Shown: piece by piece, positions 37,518 through 46,257 of the stretch
How the letters are laid out: every line of letters begins with the position of its first letter
How positions within the stretch are numbered: position 1 is the stretch's first letter
Source of the DNA: Armatimonadota bacterium
GTDB lineage: Bacteria; Sysuimicrobiota; Sysuimicrobiia; Sysuimicrobiales; Humicultoraceae
Direction: 5' to 3'
NCBI GenBank assembly: GCA_031459715.1
Contig: JAVKIA010000016.1
Location: 1 to 58,214 of the forward strand
DNA: 58,214 bases
Translations under genes and position numbers: made by a program
The notes under the pieces: model-generated
What the model was told of the DNA's origin: nothing
What the model saw: only the letters and a program-made list of their open reading frames with translations
Databases searched by the model: none

Positions 37518-38492
37518 GTGCGCGCCTGGGACATCATCGGCAACCGGCGCTGGGGCTACCTCCTCTCCCTGCTGGTCGTTCTCCCCGGGGCGCTGGCCCT
37601 GGCCACCTGGGGCATCAACTTCGGCATCGACTTCACCGGCGGCACCCTGCTCAACCTGCGCCTGGGAACAGACGCCTCCCTGGACCAGGTGCGGGCCACC
37701 CTGCGGCCGTTTGGCCATGAGGACGCCGTCATCCAGAAGTCCGCCGACCGGCCGCGGGAGGTGCTGGTGCGCACCAGGCCGCTGGACGAGGAGCAGACGG
37801 CCCGGCTGGAAGCCGCCTTCGCCCGGGAGTACGGCGGCGCAGAGGTGCTGCGCGCGGAGCGCGTGGGCCCCACCATCGGCCGGGAGCTGCGGCAGCGGGC
37901 CATCCAGGCGGTGGTCATCGGCCTCCTCCTGCAGGTGGTCTACATCACCATGCGCTTCCGTTCCCTGCGCTTCGCCCTGGCCGCGGACGTGGCCCTGGTG
38001 CACGACCTGCTGGTGGTGGTGGGCGTCTTCGCCCTCACCCGGCGGGAGGTCGATTCCTCATTCGTCGCCGTCCTCCTCACCGTGGTGGGCTATTCCATCA
38101 ACGACACGGTGGTGATCCTGGACCGCATCCGGGAGAACGTCAACCTGCGGCTGCGGGAGCCATTCGAGCGCCTGGTCAACCGCTCCATCCTGGAGGTCCT
38201 GGTGCGGTCGCTGACTACCGGGTTTGGGGCCATCGTGGCGCTGGTCCTCCTGTACTTCTTCGGCGGCCCGACACTGCGGGACTTCGTCTTCGGCCTGGGC
38301 CTGGGGGTGGTTACCGGCACCTACTCCTCCCTCTTCGTGGCCAGCCCGATCCTGGTGGAGTGGCAGCGGATAAGTGAGCGCCGGCAGCGCCGGCCTGCAG
38401 AGGTGGCGGAGAGTGCCGCCGTCCCCGAGCTGGCGGCGGTGGGCGAGAGCCCTCTTCCGGCGCGGCGGCGCCGCAGCCGGCGGCGGAGGTAG
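37518..38492 (+). CDS. secF: protein translocase subunit SecF
   Basis: 324-residue partner of SecD with six membrane helices. GINFGIDFTGGTLLNLRLG is the periplasmic loop signature; TVVGYSINDTVVILDRIRENV and the last helices with VVTGTYSSLFVASPILVEW are typical. GTG at 37518 has GAGGAGG 7 nt upstream, 11 bp after secD. The C-terminal tail is arginine-rich (RRRRSRRRR), probably a cytoplasmic ribosome- or lipid-contacting extension. Confidence 0.96.
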   Translation: MRAWDIIGNRRWGYLLSLLVVLPGALALATWGINFGIDFTGGTLLNLRLGTDASLDQVRATLRPFGHEDAVIQKSADRPREVLVRTRPLDEEQTARLEAAFAREYGGAEVLRAERVGPTIGRELRQRAIQAVVIGLLLQVVYITMRFRSLRFALAADVALVHDLLVVVGVFALTRREVDSSFVAVLLTVVGYSINDTVVILDRIRENVNLRLREPFERLVNRSILEVLVRSLTTGFGAIVALVLLYFFGGPTLRDFVFGLGLGVVTGTYSSLFVASPILVEWQRISERRQRRPAEVAESAAVPELAAVGESPLPARRRRSRRRR

Positions 38493-38496
38493 CAGC

Positions 38497-38787
38497 GTGC
38501 GCGGGCTGATTTCGCTGGGGGTGCTGTTGCTGGCGGCGGCGACCATCTTCGCCCTGCAGAACCCTTCGACCGTCACCCTGCGCTTTGTGGCCTGGTCGCT
38601 CTCTACGACCCTGGCACTGGCGGTGATCGGTGCCGCGGTGCTGGGGGGGCTGATCGTCTACGTGGCCAGCGTTGTCTCTCACGGCGCCCTGCGGGGGCGC
38701 CTGCGGGCGGCGGAGGCGCGCCTGCGGGAGTGGGAAAGGGAAAGGGCCACCTCCGGCCAGGCACCCGGTTCCGCGCCGCGCTCCTAG
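38497..38787 (+). CDS. LapA/DUF1049 family small membrane protein
   Basis: 96-residue protein with two helices (about residues 5-22 and 35-58) and the motif FALQNPSTVTLRFVAWSLS of the LapA family, linked elsewhere to lipopolysaccharide assembly but also common in organisms without it. A short coiled coil follows. GTG at 38497 after GGAGG, 4 bp past secF, so it belongs to the secDF operon. Confidence 0.85.
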   Translation: MRGLISLGVLLLAAATIFALQNPSTVTLRFVAWSLSTTLALAVIGAAVLGGLIVYVASVVSHGALRGRLRAAEARLREWERERATSGQAPGSAPRS

Positions 38788-38801
38788 CCGCCACGGCCTG
38801 C

Positions 38802-38807
38802 TATACT
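38802..38807 (+). promoter_or_regulatory. -10 element of recJ
   Basis: TATACT, 25 nt before the TTG start of recJ, with AAAGGGAG between as a ribosome site. Confidence 0.55.
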
Positions 38808-38832
38808 GGCGGGCAAAGGGAGCGCCGCCTCC

Positions 38833-41800
38833 TTGGTCCCTAGCGCGCTTTCCGCGACCCGCTGGATCCTGCGTCCGCCGGATCCGGAGCAGGCGGCCTC
38901 TCTCGCCCGCGCTCTCCACCTCAGCCTGCCAGCCGCCCAGCTCCTGCTGCACCGCCGCCTGACCGATCCGGCGGCGGCAGAACGGTTCCTCCGGGCCGAC
39001 CTGGCGGACCTGAGCGATCCGGCGGTACTGCTCGACCTGCCCCGGGCCGCCGGCCGTATTCTGCAGGCCGTCCGCCACGGCGAGCTCCTGACCGTCTACG
39101 GCGACTACGACGCGGACGGGGTGACCGCCACGGCGATCCTGGTACGCGGCCTGCGGACGCTGGGAGCGGAGGTGGCGTTCTTCATCCCCAGGCGGGAGGT
39201 CGAGGGCTACGGCCTCAGCGCGCAGGCGGTCGGCTGTCTGGAAGCCCCGGGGCTGCTGGTCACCGTAGACTGCGGTATCACCGCGGTGGAGGAGGTGAGG
39301 TACGCCGCCTCGCGGGGGTTCGAGGTGATTGTGCTCGACCACCACGAACCGGGAGAGCTGCTACCCCCGGCCTGGGCTGTGGTCGCACCCACCCGCCCCG
39401 GCCAGCCGCCGGTCACTCCCCTCGCCGCCTGCGGCCTGGCCTACCAGGTAGTGCGGGCTGTGTGGGAACAGGCGGGGATGCACCGGCTTCCGGAGGAGCT
39501 GGTGGACCTGGCAGCGGTGGGCACGCTGGCCGACGTGGTTCCGCTGGTGGGTGACAACCGCATTCTGGCCCGTCGGGGGCTGGAGCGCCTCTCCACCGCC
39601 CCCTCGGTGGGGCTGGGCGCGCTGCTTCGGGAGGCCGGCCTGTGTGGCCGGGTCAGGCCGCGGGACGTTACGTTCGCCCTGGCACCGCGGCTGAACGCCG
39701 CGGGGCGGATGGGCGACGCCCGCGCGGCAGTTACCCTGCTGTTAACCGACGATCCCGTGGAGGCCGCGGACCTGGCGCGGATGCTGGACCAGGAGAACCG
39801 CCGCCGCCAGGACCTGACCGACCAGGTCCTGGCTGAAGCCGCGGCCCAGGTGGAGGGGGAGGGGTGGGCCGACGCGCCTGCCCTGGTGGTGGCGGGGGAG
39901 GGGTGGCATCCTGGCGTCATCGGAATCGTAGCCTCGTACCTGGTGGAACGGTACAGCCGGCCGGCCGTGGTGATCGCGGTGCAGGGGGAGGTGGGCAGGG
40001 GATCGGCCCGGAGCATCGAGGCGCTGCCGCTGGTGAATGTCCTGGACGCGTGTGCCGGCCTGCTGCAGCGCTACGGGGGGCACGCCATGGCCGCGGGACT
40101 GACCATCGCCCCCGGTCAGATCGAGGCCTTCCGCGGTCGATTTCTCCAGGAGGCGGGCCGTCGGCTGCGGCCGGAGGACCTCGTCCCCGCCATCCAAATC
40201 GACGCCGAGCTGGCGCTGGGCGATCTGACGCTGGACCTGGCCAGGGAGCTGGAACGTCTGGCGCCATTTGGCCCGGGCAACCCGGAGCCGGTTTTTGCCG
40301 TGCGCGGGGTGCGGGCGGCGGCCACCCGGGTGGTGGGGGAGGGGCACCTGCGGCTGGGGCTCACCGACGGGCACAGCTTCATCGACGCCATCGGCTTTGC
40401 CCGGGGGGATGTGGCGGAGGTCCTGGCCTTCACCGGGGCCCGCCTCGACGTCGCCGGGAGCCTGCAGCTGGAGCGCTGGGACGACCAGGAGAAGGTCTCC
40501 CTGGTTCTGCGGGACCTGAGTGCTCCCGGGCTCGACCTGGATGCGGTGCTTGCCGACGGCCGGCTGCTGGTGGAGCGCCTCTTCGCCCGCGCCCCGGACT
40601 ACCTCGGTGGGGAGCTACGCGGCGTCGAGGAGGCAGTGTCCTTCCACACCAAGGTCGCCGGCGTGACCTTCGAGGGACGGCAGAGCGTCATCCCGCACGT
40701 GCGTCCGGGTCAGCGGCTGCGCCTGGTCCGTGAGCCGGCCAACCCGCACGACCCGCACGCCGTCGCCGTATGTACCGAGGATGGCCAGCACCTGGGTTAC
40801 CTGAGCGCCCGTCTGGCCGGGCGGCTCGCCCCCTCCATGGACGCGGGGACCCGCTACCAGGCTACCGCCTCGCAGGTCACCGGAGGCGGCGAGCGCTCGT
40901 ACGGCCTGAACATCTTCGTGCAGCGGGACGACGGGGAAGCGACGGTGGATCGGCTCCTGTGGATGGCCTGGCGGCAGCTTCCCCCCGCGGAACTTATCGA
41001 CCGCCTGCGCCTCTACCTCCACCCCGGACAATCTCTGCGCGAGGTGCAGATGCGGCTGCTCCTGGCAGCCCTGGAGGAAGCGGAGGTGACCACGACGCTG
41101 GGCCCCGGGCGGCGCGGCGCGGCCACCGCGGTGCTCGCCGCCGCAGCGCTGGCCGTGCGACGCGGGCGGCCGGCGGTCCTCGCCCTCCCCCTGGCCACCC
41201 TGGTGGACCGCTGGTACGAGGTCTATGCGCCGCTGCTGCGCGAGGCAGGATTTCGTCCCTACCGGGCCCACGGCGCCCTGCCCCTGCGGAGGCGGCAGAG
41301 CACTTTGCGGGCGCTGGAGGAGGGCAGGGCGGACATCCTCCTGGCCAGCGAGGAATGGCTGTGCCGGGGCGGCCTGCCGGAGCCGCCTCCGGCAGTAGTG
41401 GTCGTTAGCGGTGCCGGCTTGCCTTCCCGGGTTGGGTCATCGTGGGCAGGCACGCAGGTGCTGGTCCGCTTCGCCTGGGAGGGGTCGGGCCCAGGGGTAC
41501 CCGCCGCGGTGGACGAGAGGCACGTGCGGGCCAACCTGCGCTTGGTCGACCGGCGGGGGGCGGATCTGGAAGCGGTGATCGGGCGGCCGCCCGAGGGGGA
41601 GAAGACACTGGTCTTCCTGCCCGAAGCCGCTGAGGCGGTGGCGCTGGCCGACCGGCTACGCCAGAGGATGGGTCCTGCCGTGGCCTACTACCACGGCCGC
41701 CTCCCCGTCCGCGTGCGCCGCGTCCTGGAACAGCTTTTCCTGGACGGCGGGATCTCCCTCCTGGTGACCACAGCGGCGTTTCCGGAGCTCTTTGCCCCCG

Positions 41801-42324
41801 GCGACATCACCCGGGTGATCCTGGCCGGCCTCCCACGCAGCCGCGGAGAGCTGGTGGAGGTAGCCGCGCTGGCCGGACTGTCGGGGAGGGCCGCCTCGAC
41901 GGTCCTGGCCTACAGTCAGGAAGATGTCGTCCGCGCCCGCGCCCGCCTGGACGAGCAGTTTCCCCCGCGCGCCCGGCTGGCGGACCTCTACCGTCTGCTC
42001 CGGGACGCGCCCCAGGAGGCGCTGGTCTGGCCTGGGGAGGCCTTGGACCGCCTCCTCCAGCCATCTGGCTGGTCCCCCGTGGCCACGGAGGCGGCGCTGG
42101 AGATCCTGGCGGAGGTCGGGGTGATTCAGCGGGAGGAGGCCGATGGCCGATGGCGCCTGGAGCCGGTGGTGGCCGCCCGCCGGGAGCTGTCGGCCTCCGT
42201 CTGGTTCGCCGAGGGGATGCGCGAGCGGGCCGCCCTGGAGGCCATGCTGCCGTGGGCGTTCGGGCCCGCCTCCGCCATCCTGCAGACGCTGGCCGCGCCC
42301 GTCGCACGCGGCGCCCCGCCGTGA
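38833..42324 (+). CDS. recJ: RecJ single-strand exonuclease fused to HIRAN and degenerate helicase-like regions
   Basis: 1163 residues against about 550-800 for usual RecJ. Residues 1-590 are RecJ: YGDYDADGVTATAILVRGL, LDHHEPG (DHH at 169-171), GGHAMAAGLTI and the OB fold after LERLAPFGPGNPEPVF. Residues about 600-700 look like a HIRAN domain (TKVAGVTFEGRQ, REPANPHDPHAVAV, LGYLSARLA), known from HLTF-type fork remodellers. Residues 720-1010 have the layout of a superfamily 2 helicase, but the P-loop position reads GPGRRGAAT and no DExH box is seen, so it is probably inactive; a winged-helix-like end follows. TTG start. Confidence 0.9.
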   Translation: MVPSALSATRWILRPPDPEQAASLARALHLSLPAAQLLLHRRLTDPAAAERFLRADLADLSDPAVLLDLPRAAGRILQAVRHGELLTVYGDYDADGVTATAILVRGLRTLGAEVAFFIPRREVEGYGLSAQAVGCLEAPGLLVTVDCGITAVEEVRYAASRGFEVIVLDHHEPGELLPPAWAVVAPTRPGQPPVTPLAACGLAYQVVRAVWEQAGMHRLPEELVDLAAVGTLADVVPLVGDNRILARRGLERLSTAPSVGLGALLREAGLCGRVRPRDVTFALAPRLNAAGRMGDARAAVTLLLTDDPVEAADLARMLDQENRRRQDLTDQVLAEAAAQVEGEGWADAPALVVAGEGWHPGVIGIVASYLVERYSRPAVVIAVQGEVGRGSARSIEALPLVNVLDACAGLLQRYGGHAMAAGLTIAPGQIEAFRGRFLQEAGRRLRPEDLVPAIQIDAELALGDLTLDLARELERLAPFGPGNPEPVFAVRGVRAAATRVVGEGHLRLGLTDGHSFIDAIGFARGDVAEVLAFTGARLDVAGSLQLERWDDQEKVSLVLRDLSAPGLDLDAVLADGRLLVERLFARAPDYLGGELRGVEEAVSFHTKVAGVTFEGRQSVIPHVRPGQRLRLVREPANPHDPHAVAVCTEDGQHLGYLSARLAGRLAPSMDAGTRYQATASQVTGGGERSYGLNIFVQRDDGEATVDRLLWMAWRQLPPAELIDRLRLYLHPGQSLREVQMRLLLAALEEAEVTTTLGPGRRGAATAVLAAAALAVRRGRPAVLALPLATLVDRWYEVYAPLLREAGFRPYRAHGALPLRRRQSTLRALEEGRADILLASEEWLCRGGLPEPPPAVVVVSGAGLPSRVGSSWAGTQVLVRFAWEGSGPGVPAAVDERHVRANLRLVDRRGADLEAVIGRPPEGEKTLVFLPEAAEAVALADRLRQRMGPAVAYYHGRLPVRVRRVLEQLFLDGGISLLVTTAAFPELFAPGDITRVILAGLPRSRGELVEVAALAGLSGRAASTVLAYSQEDVVRARARLDEQFPPRARLADLYRLLRDAPQEALVWPGEALDRLLQPSGWSPVATEAALEILAEVGVIQREEADGRWRLEPVVAARRELSASVWFAEGMRERAALEAMLPWAFGPASAILQTLAAPVARGAPP

Positions 42325-42330
42325 TACCCT
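42325..42330 (+). promoter_or_regulatory. -10-like element of rel
   Basis: TACCCT just after the recJ stop, 13 nt before the rel ATG at 42344, implying a leader of about 7 nt. Weak by sequence alone. Confidence 0.35.
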
Positions 42331-42343
42331 AAAGTGCAAAGAG

Positions 42344-44548
42344 ATGAAGTGGCTGGAGCAGCGCCGCCAGCACGTCTTCCAGGACCTGCCGAAGGAGGCG
42401 CAGGACCTGATAGCCAGGGTGCGCGCGCACTTCACCCGGGCAGATCTGGACATCCTGCGCGAGGCCTACCTCTTCGCCGAAGCGGCCCACAGCGGGCAGG
42501 TCCGCGCCTCCGGCGAGCCATACGTCCACCACTCCCTGGCCGTCGCCACCATCCTGGCCGAACTGCGCCTTGACCCCGTGACCATCGCCGCCGCCCTGCT
42601 GCACGACGTCGCCGAGGACACGGGCGTGACCCTGGCGCAGGTGGAGGAGCGTTTCGGCGGCGAGATCGCCGCCCTGGTGGACGGCGTGACCAAGCTGGGC
42701 CGCATCGAGTGGCAGAGTCGGGAGGAGCGGCAGGCGGAGAGCCTGCGCAAGATGTTCCTGGCTATGGCCAACGACATCCGTATCGTCCTCATAAAACTGG
42801 CCGACCGGCTGCACAACATGCGCACCCTGCAGTACCTCCCGGAGTGGAAGCGCAAGCGCACCGCCCAGGAGACCCTGGACATTTACGCGCCGCTGGCGGA
42901 GCGGCTGGGCATCGGCCAGATCACGGCGCAGCTGCAGGACCTGGCCTTCCGCGAACTGCACCCTCAGGCCTATGACGAGATCGCTACCCAGCTGGCCCAG
43001 GCGGCGGCCACCAGCCACCTGGACCGGGTCATCGACGTGCTGCACCGGGAGCTGAACCGGGCCGGGATCAAGGTGGAGCGCTACAACATCAGCGCCCGGC
43101 CCAAGCACATCTACAGCATCTGGCAGAAGATGCAACGGCCCAAGTACGCCGGGGCGTCGGTGGCTCGCATCTACGATCGGCTAGGGGTGCGCATCGTCGT
43201 GGACACCGTGCAGGAGTGCTACGCCGCCCTGGGAGTGGTGCACGCCCTGTGGCGGCCCATCCCCGGGGAGTTCGACGACTACATCGCCAATCCCAAGACT
43301 ACCGGCTACCAATCCCTGCACACCGCCGTCATCTATGAGGGGGAGCCGCTGGAGATCCAGATCCGCACCCACCAGATGCACCACGAGGCGGAGTACGGCA
43401 TCGCCGCCCACTGGCGGTACAAGGAGGGCCGGCCGGAGGAGCGGGAGTTCGCCCGCAAGCTCTCCTGGCTGCGCCAGCTCCTGGAATGGCACCAGGAGGT
43501 GCAGGACGCGCGGGCCTTTGTCCAGTCCGTCAGGCTGGACCTCTTCCAGAACGAGGTCTTCGTCTTCACGCCCAAGGGCGACGTCGTCGACCTGCCCGCC
43601 GGAGCCACCCCCATCGACTTCGCCTACCGCATCCACACCGAGGTGGGGCACCGCGCCAGCGGCGCCCGGGTGAACGGCCGGCTGGTCCCGCTTTCGCACC
43701 GCCTGCACACGGGAGACATCGTCGAAATCATCACCAGCAGGACCAGCGCCGGCCCCAGCCGCGATTGGCTCACCTTCGTTGTTACCAGCAACGCCAAGGC
43801 CAAGATCAAGCAGTGGTTCAAGCGCGAGCGCCGTGAGGAGAACATCGAGCGCGGCCGGGAGCTGCTGGAGCGGGAGCTGCGCCGCAGCGGCGGCGCGGCT
43901 GCGGCGGCACTGGCCAAGGGGGAACGGCTGCGGGAGGTGGTGCGCCGGTTCGGACTGCCCGGCGAGGAGGAGCTGCTGGCTGCCGTGGGCAACGGCGACC
44001 TGTCGTTGCTGCAGGTGGTGCAGGCGCTGCGGGGCGAGGAGGCGGCGGGCGAAGGGGCGGCTCCAGCGGAGGCGGCGGTCCCCGCGGCACTGCGGCCGCG
44101 GAGGGGCGTGCGTGTCCGCGGCGTGGACAATGCCCTGCTGCGCTTCTCCCGCTGCTGCACCCCCCTGCCCGGCGACCGCATCGTCGGCTACGTAACGCGG
44201 GGCCGGGGGGTGGCCGTGCACCGGGAAGATTGTCCCAACATGGCCTTCCTGCGGCAACACCCGGAGCGGCTGCTGGACGTGGAGTGGGAGGCGCTGCAGG
44301 ACGGTTGCTACCCCGTGGAGGTGGAAGTGGAAGCCTTCGACCGGGTGGGGCTGCTCAAGGACATCCTGGCGGCCATCGCCGAATCCCGCACCAACGTGGT
44401 CTCGGTGAACGCCCGCGTGCGCAAGGACAGGGTGGCGGTGGTGAACCTGGTGCTGGACGTGGGCAACGTGGAGCAGCTGCGCGGCGTGCTGCAGCGGGTG
44501 GGGCAGGTCGCCGATGTCTTCAACGTCGAGCGGGTCCTCCCGGGCTAG
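42344..44548 (+). CDS. rel: bifunctional (p)ppGpp synthetase/hydrolase Rel
   Basis: 734-residue stringent-response enzyme. The hydrolase HD domain is intact (H62-H63 in VHHSLAVA, H87-D88 in LLHDVAEDTG). The synthetase domain shows RPKHIYSIWQKMQR, YDRLGVRIVV, NPKTTGYQSLHTAV and EIQIRTHQMHHEAEYGIAAHW. TGS (FTPKGDVVDLPAGATPIDFAY), a CCTPLPGD zinc-finger-like segment and a C-terminal ACT domain follow. ATG at 42344 gives the family start; the frame is open further upstream inside recJ. Tandem recJ-rel is common in Bacillota. Confidence 0.96.
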   Translation: MKWLEQRRQHVFQDLPKEAQDLIARVRAHFTRADLDILREAYLFAEAAHSGQVRASGEPYVHHSLAVATILAELRLDPVTIAAALLHDVAEDTGVTLAQVEERFGGEIAALVDGVTKLGRIEWQSREERQAESLRKMFLAMANDIRIVLIKLADRLHNMRTLQYLPEWKRKRTAQETLDIYAPLAERLGIGQITAQLQDLAFRELHPQAYDEIATQLAQAAATSHLDRVIDVLHRELNRAGIKVERYNISARPKHIYSIWQKMQRPKYAGASVARIYDRLGVRIVVDTVQECYAALGVVHALWRPIPGEFDDYIANPKTTGYQSLHTAVIYEGEPLEIQIRTHQMHHEAEYGIAAHWRYKEGRPEEREFARKLSWLRQLLEWHQEVQDARAFVQSVRLDLFQNEVFVFTPKGDVVDLPAGATPIDFAYRIHTEVGHRASGARVNGRLVPLSHRLHTGDIVEIITSRTSAGPSRDWLTFVVTSNAKAKIKQWFKRERREENIERGRELLERELRRSGGAAAAALAKGERLREVVRRFGLPGEEELLAAVGNGDLSLLQVVQALRGEEAAGEGAAPAEAAVPAALRPRRGVRVRGVDNALLRFSRCCTPLPGDRIVGYVTRGRGVAVHREDCPNMAFLRQHPERLLDVEWEALQDGCYPVEVEVEAFDRVGLLKDILAAIAESRTNVVSVNARVRKDRVAVVNLVLDVGNVEQLRGVLQRVGQVADVFNVERVLPG

Positions 44549-44564
44549 CCCCGGGGCGTGCCGT

Positions 44565-44576
44565 GGGAGATCTCCC
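44565..44576. repeat. 12-base perfect palindrome
   Basis: GGGAGATCTCCC lies 17 bases after the rel stop, in the gap before the SnoaL-like gene. It could be an operator half-pair or the stem of a small hairpin; no T run follows. Confidence 0.4.
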
Positions 44577-44633
44577 GGACGTGCTCCTGGGGGGCGGGCG
44601 GAGGTGGGAGGGCGGGGCGCAAGGCGGGATCCG

Positions 44634-45034
44634 GTGCAGGTCGCCCAGCGCCAGGTGGCGGCCCTCAACCATCGCGACCTGGACGCGCTGATGGCCCTGT
44701 ACGCGGAGGACGCCGTCCTGGAGTTCCCGGCCAGTCCCCTGATCCAGGGACAGCGGGCCATCCGCGAGGCGTTTTCCCGATTCTTTCAGGACTGGGAGGA
44801 GGAGATCACCCTGCGTCGCGTGGTCGCTGCGGGGGAGGTTGTGGCGGCGGAGGGGATCGCCCAGGGCCGGCACCGCACCCTGCACCTGCGCATTCCCGGG
44901 CGGATCCCCGGACCGCGGCGGACCTACCGCCAGGGTTCGCTGTCTTCCTGGAGGTGGCGGAGGGCAAGATTCGCCGACACCGGGTCTACTACGATTCCCG
45001 CGACCTGGTGCGGCAGCTCCTGGGAGGAGGGTGA
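44634..45034 (+). pseudogene. SnoaL/NTF2-like protein gene with a single-base frameshift
   Basis: From GTG 44634 the first frame encodes VAQRQVAALNHRDLDALMAL and AIREAFSRFF, the start of a SnoaL-like cone-shaped domain, up to about 44933 (PGPRRTYRQ). The family's C-terminal part then continues in another frame as GFAVFLEVAEGKIRRHRVYY to a TGA at 45032-45034. Insertion of one G in CAGGGTTCG (44931-44939) would restore a normal protein of about 133 residues. It is either a recent frameshift, a homopolymer base-calling error, or -1 frameshifting. Function unknown. Confidence 0.75.
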
Positions 45035-46210
45035 ATGGGCACTGCGGCGCGTGTGGGCCTCTTTACCGAGTCGGTCATCCGGGAGATGACCCGGTTGAGT
45101 GCGCTCCACCAGGGGATCAACCTGGCCCAGGGCTTTCCCGACTTCGACCCTCCGCCGGAGCTGGTGGACGCCGCCATCCGTGCCCTGCGCGAGGGCGTCC
45201 ACCAGTATGCCATCACCTGGGGGGCGCCGCCGTTGCGGGCGGCCATCTCCGAGAAGTTCGCCCGGGACAGCGGTGTAGAAGTCGACGCGGACCGGCATGT
45301 CACCGTCACCTGCGGGGCCACCGAGGCGATGATGGCCACCCTGCTGGCGCTGCTCGACCCGGGAGACGAGGTGATCATCTTCGAACCCTTCTACGAGAAC
45401 TACGTCCCCGACGCCCTGCTGGCGGGGGCGGTGCCCCGGTTTGTGCGGCTCCACCTCGACCACTCCGGATTCGCCTTCGACCCGGGGGAACTGCGCGCCG
45501 CCTTCGGCGGGCGCACCCGAGCTGTCATCGTCAACACCCCGCACAACCCCACGGGCAAGGTGTTCAGCCGCCAGGAGCTGGAGCTGGTGGCCGACCTCTG
45601 CCGCACCTTCGGGACGGTGGCCGTCACCGACGAGGTCTACGAGCACATCCTCTATGATGGGGCCCGGCACCTCAGCCTGGCCGGCCTGCCAGGTATGGCC
45701 GAGCGCACGGTTACCGTCAACAGCGTATCCAAGACATACAGCGTCACCGGCTGGCGGGTGGGCTGGGCAATTGCCCGCGACCCCCGAATCAGCGACGGCA
45801 TCCGGCGAGCACACGACTTCCTCACGGTGGGGGCGGCGGCCCCGCTCCAGCAGGCAGCGGTCACCGGGCTGCGCTTCCCGCCAAGCTACTACCGCGACCT
45901 GGCGGCGGCCTACCAGGCCAGGCGGGACCTGATGATGGAGATCCTGGCTGCGGCGGGATTCCGCCCCTTCAGGCCGCAGGGGGCCTACTACGTGATGGCC
46001 GACTTCAGCGGGTTGAGCAGCCAGGACGACGTCACCTTCGCCCGTCGTCTGGTGATGGATGTAGGAGTGGCCGCGGTCCCCGGCAGTTCCTTCTACCATA
46101 CCCAGGCTTTGGGGCGGTCCTGCCTCCGCTTCGCCTTCCCCAAGCGGAAGGAGACCCTGGCCCGGGCAGGAGAGCGGCTGCAGCGGGCGCGCGTGGAGAT
46201 GGCGCGGTGA
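45035..46210 (+). CDS. class I/II PLP-dependent aminotransferase
   Basis: 391-residue fold-type I aminotransferase. INLAQGFPDFDPPPELVDAA, VTCGATEAMMATLLALLDPGD, NTPHNPTGKVFSRQEL, DEVYEHILYDG and the PLP-lysine motif NSVSKTYSVTGWRVGW are present. The GFPDF and FEPFYENY blocks match the YbdL/kynurenine aminotransferase branch that acts on methionine, aromatic or kynurenine substrates with 2-oxoacids. ATG at 45035 follows GGGAGGAGGG. It directly follows the frameshifted SnoaL-like gene. Confidence 0.93.
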   Translation: MGTAARVGLFTESVIREMTRLSALHQGINLAQGFPDFDPPPELVDAAIRALREGVHQYAITWGAPPLRAAISEKFARDSGVEVDADRHVTVTCGATEAMMATLLALLDPGDEVIIFEPFYENYVPDALLAGAVPRFVRLHLDHSGFAFDPGELRAAFGGRTRAVIVNTPHNPTGKVFSRQELELVADLCRTFGTVAVTDEVYEHILYDGARHLSLAGLPGMAERTVTVNSVSKTYSVTGWRVGWAIARDPRISDGIRRAHDFLTVGAAAPLQQAAVTGLRFPPSYYRDLAAAYQARRDLMMEILAAAGFRPFRPQGAYYVMADFSGLSSQDDVTFARRLVMDVGVAAVPGSSFYHTQALGRSCLRFAFPKRKETLARAGERLQRARVEMAR

Positions 46211-46257
46211 GGCGGGCCGCGGGCAGACCAAAGTCTCGGGCCGGCGGGGGGTAAAGC

